This document shows, piece after piece, positions 61,303 to 64,000 of a stretch of 64,000 nt of DNA. The notes under the pieces were generated by a model, which saw nothing but the letters and a program-made list of their open reading frames with translations, made no database searches and had not been told where the DNA came from. This DNA is from Bifidobacterium choloepi (GTDB taxonomy: Bacteria > Actinomycetota > Actinomycetes > Actinomycetales > Bifidobacteriaceae). The stretch spans positions 921,649 to 985,648 of the forward strand of contig NZ_VYSG01000001.1 in assembly GCF_010667615.1 (NCBI RefSeq). Reading direction: 5' to 3'. The stretch's first letter is position 1. Every line of letters begins with the position of its first letter. Made by a program: the position numbers and the translations under genes.

Positions 61303-61770
61303 TTGGCAACCAAGATTCGTCTGAAGCGCATGGGCAAGAAGTTCTACGCGGTCTACCGCGTGGTCGTCATGGATTCGCGCAAGAAGCGCGACGGTGAGGC
61401 CATCGAGGAGATCGGTCTGTACAACCCGAACACCCAGCCTTCCACCATCGAGATCAACTCCGATCGCGCCCAGTACTGGCTCGGTGTCGGCGCCCAGCCG
61501 TCCGATCAGGTCAAGAACCTGCTCAAGATCACCGGTGACTGGCAGAAGTTCAAGGGTCTCGACGGCGCCGAAGGCAAGCTCAAGACCGTCGCTCCGAAGC
61601 CGGAAGCCGCCGTCCTCGTCGAGGAAGCCGAATCCAAGGCGCAGAAGCTGAAGGCCGCCAAGTCCGAAGCCGACGCGAAGGCCAAGGCCGAGGCCGAAGC
61701 CGCCCTGAAGGCCGCCGACGAGAAGACCGAAATCGCCGAGGCCGAAGAAGCCGCGAAGGAAGCTGAGTGA
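61303..61770 (+). CDS. rpsP: 30S ribosomal protein S16
   Basis: Ribosomal protein of 155 residues. The conserved part (1-~85) begins [21 protein letters not shown] and includes [14 protein letters not shown]. An Ala/Lys/Glu-rich C-terminal tail (about 100-155) is typical of actinobacterial S16. The start is TTG at 61303 with AAGGAG seven bases upstream. It heads the operon rpsP-KH-rimM-trmD. Confidence 0.97.
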   Translation: MATKIRLKRMGKKFYAVYRVVVMDSRKKRDGEAIEEIGLYNPNTQPSTIEINSDRAQYWLGVGAQPSDQVKNLLKITGDWQKFKGLDGAEGKLKTVAPKPEAAVLVEEAESKAQKLKAAKSEADAKAKAEAEAALKAADEKTEIAEAEEAAKEAE

Positions 61771-62006
61771 TCATGCTCGCACAAGCCGTGGAACACCTGA
61801 TTAAGAACATCGTTGATTTTCCCGACGACGTCTCGGTCAAGTCCCATGAAAACGCCCGCGGGGAACTGATTCGCGTGCGCGTCAATCCGGAAGATATCGG
61901 CCGCGTCATCGGCCGCTCTGGCCGTACCGCCAATGCCGTGCGCACGGTGGTCCAGGCCATGGCGGACCACAAGGTGCGCGTCGACATCATGGACGTGCGC
62001 AAGTGA
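61767..62006 (+). CDS. KH-domain RNA-binding protein (YlqC/KhpA-like)
   Basis: Small RNA-binding protein, 79 residues from GTG at 61767 or 77 from ATG at 61773. The KH signature [18 protein letters not shown] is intact (GxxG as GRSG). The GTG overlaps the rpsP stop (GTGA) and has AAGGAAG about five bases upstream, which favours it; the start remains ambiguous. The position between rpsP and rimM is conserved across Gram-positive bacteria, where KhpA partners KhpB in cell-wall-related RNA binding. Confidence 0.93.
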   Translation: MIMLAQAVEHLIKNIVDFPDDVSVKSHENARGELIRVRVNPEDIGRVIGRSGRTANAVRTVVQAMADHKVRVDIMDVRK

Positions 62007-62028
62007 GTCGCCGACCTTGACGACGTCA

Positions 62029-62649
62029 ATGCTTGATGACAGCCCTCGGCAGGGCGGGACGGGTGACCGCCCCGAGCTGCTGAGGGTTTGTCGTATCGGT
62101 CGTGCGCAGGGACTCAAGGGCGAAGTCACCGTGCGCATCTTCACGGACGAACCGGAGATCCGGTTCGCTCCCGGTGCTGAATTGTTCGCGAAGACGCCGG
62201 ACGGCGGCGAGGGCTACATGTTCGTCGTCGAACGGTCCCGCGTGTTCAAGGGCCGCTGGATCCTCAAGTTCGAGGGCGTCGACGACCGCGACGCGGCCGA
62301 GGCGCTCAACGGCACGGAGCTGTATACGCCGGCCGTCGGTCTCGACGAGATGATGGACGAGGACCTGTGGTATCCGAAGGATCTCGTCGGCCTCGAGGCG
62401 CGCATCGATCCCGACAACGAACAGGGCTACGAGGCCGGTCTCGTCGTCGGCAAGGTCGTCGACGTCATCGAGGGGCCGCAGTGGCTGCTCAAGATCCGCC
62501 TGGCCACGCCGGTGCGCGATCCGGAAAGCGGCGAAGTCCTCGAGAAGACGGCGCTCGTGCCGTTCGTCGAGGAGCTGGTCCCCGAGATCGACCCGGCCGA
62601 AGGCTACCTGACGCTGGATCCTCCCGGCGGCCTGATTCCGGGACTCTAG
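62029..62649 (+). CDS. rimM: Ribosome maturation factor RimM
   Basis: Assists maturation of the 30S head by binding S19. It has 206 residues. The N-terminal RimM barrel starts LLRVCRIGRAQGLKGEVTVRIFTDEP (about 17-42) and includes GRWILKFEGVDDRDAAEALNG; the PRC-barrel domain starts near DLWYPKDLVG (about 115). The ATG at 62029 lies 22 bases after the KH gene; no strong ribosome-binding sequence is visible, so translational coupling is likely. Confidence 0.95.
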   Translation: MLDDSPRQGGTGDRPELLRVCRIGRAQGLKGEVTVRIFTDEPEIRFAPGAELFAKTPDGGEGYMFVVERSRVFKGRWILKFEGVDDRDAAEALNGTELYTPAVGLDEMMDEDLWYPKDLVGLEARIDPDNEQGYEAGLVVGKVVDVIEGPQWLLKIRLATPVRDPESGEVLEKTALVPFVEELVPEIDPAEGYLTLDPPGGLIPGL

Positions 62650-62748
62650 GGTCCTGTCCTGCAAGGCGGGGTGTCGGCGTCCGGTTCCCATGAACCGGCC
62701 ACCGACACCCCGCCTGCGTTGTGCGCGAGGCTCATTCCCCGTTTCCAC

Positions 62749-62754
62749 TACGAT
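62749..62754 (+). promoter_or_regulatory. -10 box of trmD, leaderless layout
   Basis: TACGAT ends seven bases before the ATG at 62762, suggesting trmD also has its own promoter within the operon. Confidence 0.5.
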
Positions 62755-62761
62755 GAGTCGC

Positions 62762-63706
62762 ATGGATATCGACATCGTCTCCGTTTTTCCCGAGTATTTC
62801 GACGTGCTCAACCTGAGCCTGCTCGGCAAGGCCCAGCAGAAGGGGCTCGTCACCGTCCGCACGCACAACCTGCGCGACTGGACGCACGACGTCCACCACT
62901 CCGTCGACGACACCCCGGTCGGCGGCGGCGCCGGCATGGTCATGAAGCCGGAAGTGTGGGCCGAATGCCTCGACGACCTGCTCGGCCTCGACCCGGTAAC
63001 CGTCGACGCCCTCGACTTCCAGACCGCCGTCGCCTCGCGGTTCGGCAACGATGCCGTCGCGAATGACGGCGCGTCAGCGGACGAATCGTCCCCGCAACTC
63101 GACGCCGAAGGCGAATACGCGCTGTCCGACTACGATGCCGGCGACGCCGAGCCGCTCGGACCGGTGCTGATCTTCCCGAACCCGTCGGCACCGATGTTCA
63201 CGCAGAAGGATGCGACCGAGCTGGCCGGCCGTCAGCGGCTCGTCTTCGGCTGCGGCCGCTACGAGGGCTACGACGCGCGCATTCCGCGCTACTACCGCGC
63301 GCAGGGCATCGACGTGCGCGAGTACTCGATCGGCGACTACGTGCTCAACGGCGGCGAAGTCGCCGTCTCGGTCATGCTCGAGGCGATCACGCGCCTGCTG
63401 CCCGGGTTCATGGGCAACGCCGAGTCGATCGTCGAGGAATCGTACACCGGCGACAACGCGCTGCTCGAGCACTACCAGTACACGAAGCCGGCCACGTGGC
63501 GCGGGCTGTCGGTGCCGAAGGTGCTGCTTGGCGGCGACCACGGCAAGGTCGACCGGTTCCGCCGCGACGAGGCGCTCGCGAAGACGAGCCGCCTGCGCCC
63601 CGACCTCATCGAGAAGCTCGACTGCCACGCCCTCGACAAGAAGGACCGCAAGACACTGATCGACCTCGGCTGGAACGTCTCCGGCGACCATCCGAAGCGC
63701 AAGTGA
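62762..63706 (+). CDS. trmD: tRNA (guanine-37-N1)-methyltransferase
   Basis: SPOUT methyltransferase making m1G37, which prevents frameshifting. It has 314 residues. The N-terminal MDIDIVSVFPEYFDVL, THDVHHSVDDTPVGGGAGMVMKPE and the knot motif FGCGRYEGYDARI (about 163), YSIGDYVLNGGEVAV and LLPGFMGN are all present. An acidic insert (about 95-140) between the N-terminal part and the knot holds a GAATCGT motif and makes the protein longer than usual. The start follows a TACGAT box by seven bases; an in-frame ATG at 62753 overlaps that box. Confidence 0.96.
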   Translation: MDIDIVSVFPEYFDVLNLSLLGKAQQKGLVTVRTHNLRDWTHDVHHSVDDTPVGGGAGMVMKPEVWAECLDDLLGLDPVTVDALDFQTAVASRFGNDAVANDGASADESSPQLDAEGEYALSDYDAGDAEPLGPVLIFPNPSAPMFTQKDATELAGRQRLVFGCGRYEGYDARIPRYYRAQGIDVREYSIGDYVLNGGEVAVSVMLEAITRLLPGFMGNAESIVEESYTGDNALLEHYQYTKPATWRGLSVPKVLLGGDHGKVDRFRRDEALAKTSRLRPDLIEKLDCHALDKKDRKTLIDLGWNVSGDHPKRK

Positions 63707-63715
63707 CAGCATAAT

Positions 63716-63800
63716 CGCCCTGGAAGGGAGCTGCCAGGCGGAGCGAGGCCGAGAGTCGGCCGCACGACGTCGCGTCAGCGACGAGTGCGCGCTGGAACGC
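63716..63800. repeat. Half palindromic cassette after trmD
   Basis: CGCCCTGGAAGGGAGCTGCC, GCGGAGCGAGGC, GAGAGTCGGCCG, GACGTCGCGTCAGCGACG and GCGCTGGAACGC: the left half of the cassette at 32466. The right half is missing. Confidence 0.8.
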
Positions 63801-63836
63801 GACTTGCCGCCATTCTTTCCAACGGATTCATGCCGG

Positions 63837-64000
63837 TCAGGCTGCCTCGTAGTAGTAGACGGCGGTCTCGCCGTAGTCGCGGCGGTCGGTTTCGGTCCAG
63901 CCGGCCGGCGGCGTCGGCGGCTCGGTGCGGGTGGATCGCTCGAGCATGATGACGGCATCCTCGCCAGCCAGTCCGCCATCGACGAGTCCGGCGAGCAGGG
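63837..64000 (-). CDS. rsmD: 16S rRNA (guanine-966-N2)-methyltransferase RsmD, C-terminal part
   Basis: Only the last 53 codons are inside the window. The visible sequence has VIMLERSTRTEPP and GWTETDRRDYGETAVYYYE, matching the RsmD C-terminus where a Glu-Arg-Ser strand is followed by a YGET motif. The enzyme methylates G966 of 16S rRNA. In many bacteria it is directly upstream of coaD; here coaD is 30 kb away on the opposite strand. Confidence 0.8.
   Translation of the reverse strand, partial: LLAGLVDGGLAGEDAVIMLERSTRTEPPTPPAGWTETDRRDYGETAVYYYEAA

Overview
This 64 kb window looks like chromosomal DNA of a Bifidobacterium or a close relative. It is G+C-rich by eye and starts genes at ATG, GTG and TTG. 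It carries actinobacterial blocks: coaD / DivIVA-like / yceD / rpmF / rnc / ilvB / ilvN; rplS / lepB / rnhB; ffh; rpsP / KH / rimM / trmD; an RNase E/G with long disordered arms; and a DUF3039 protein. There is no rRNA, so the species cannot be named. I see no phage, insertion sequence or CRISPR array. All translations and repeat counts were made by eye.

Layout. 1-3.0 kb: 5' part of a secreted fibro-slime/Cna-B surface protein (minus). 3.3-10.8 kb: rne, dapE, an AEC transporter and rnhB. 10.9-15 kb: lepB and rplS, separated by a drug-efflux MFS gene and its MarR regulator. 15.5-18.6 kb: pgi and manC. 18.7-20.1 kb: tRNA-Thr(CGU), tRNA-Leu(UAG) and a second AEC transporter. 20.4-25.8 kb: three tandem FemAB-type peptidoglycan bridge ligases. 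26.3-29.2 kb: pncB, rdgB, rph. 29.5-32.4 kb: an ADP-ribosylglycohydrolase (ARH) paralogue, a 55-residue basic protein and an aldo/keto reductase. 32.7-45 kb: DUF3039, the coaD-rnc group, ilvBN, cysS, a glutamine amidotransferase and an ABC-F protein. 45.2-50.2 kb: a five-gene operon (GntR, ARH, PfkB kinase, NCS1 permease, isochorismatase-like hydrolase) resembling E. coli yegTUVW. 50.4-54.3 kb: an esterase overlapping an MprF-type aminoacyl-lipid synthase. 54.3-64 kb: a CDF transporter, ffh, an EEP phosphatase, an ArsR-type regulator with an MFS pump, rpsP-KH-rimM-trmD and the 3' end of rsmD.

How the genes work together. Most genes serve translation and RNA metabolism (tRNAs, cysS, ffh, rpsP, rimM, trmD, rplS, rpmF, rnc, rph, rne). 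A second group builds or decorates the envelope (dapE, three Fem ligases, the esterase/MprF pair, lepB, the surface protein). Three regulated accessory units stand out: MarR-MFS, ArsR-MFS and the GntR operon.

The most unusual content is not protein-coding. (1) The heptamer GAATCGT/ACGATTC occurs about 70 times, where base composition predicts about 5, often inside protein linkers. (2) A family of nested-palindrome cassettes of up to about 210 bp sits at gene ends, and a related 48-bp repeat lies in frame inside dapE. (3) Two isometric tandem hairpin arrays (61 bp and 63 bp) and a 21-nt array lie between genes. (4) A second hairpin family with GATGTC-type arms follows stop codons. (5) At least eight genes have a TANNNT -10 box exactly 7 nt before ATG, which predicts leaderless mRNAs. 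(6) A possible three-way-junction RNA precedes pncB.
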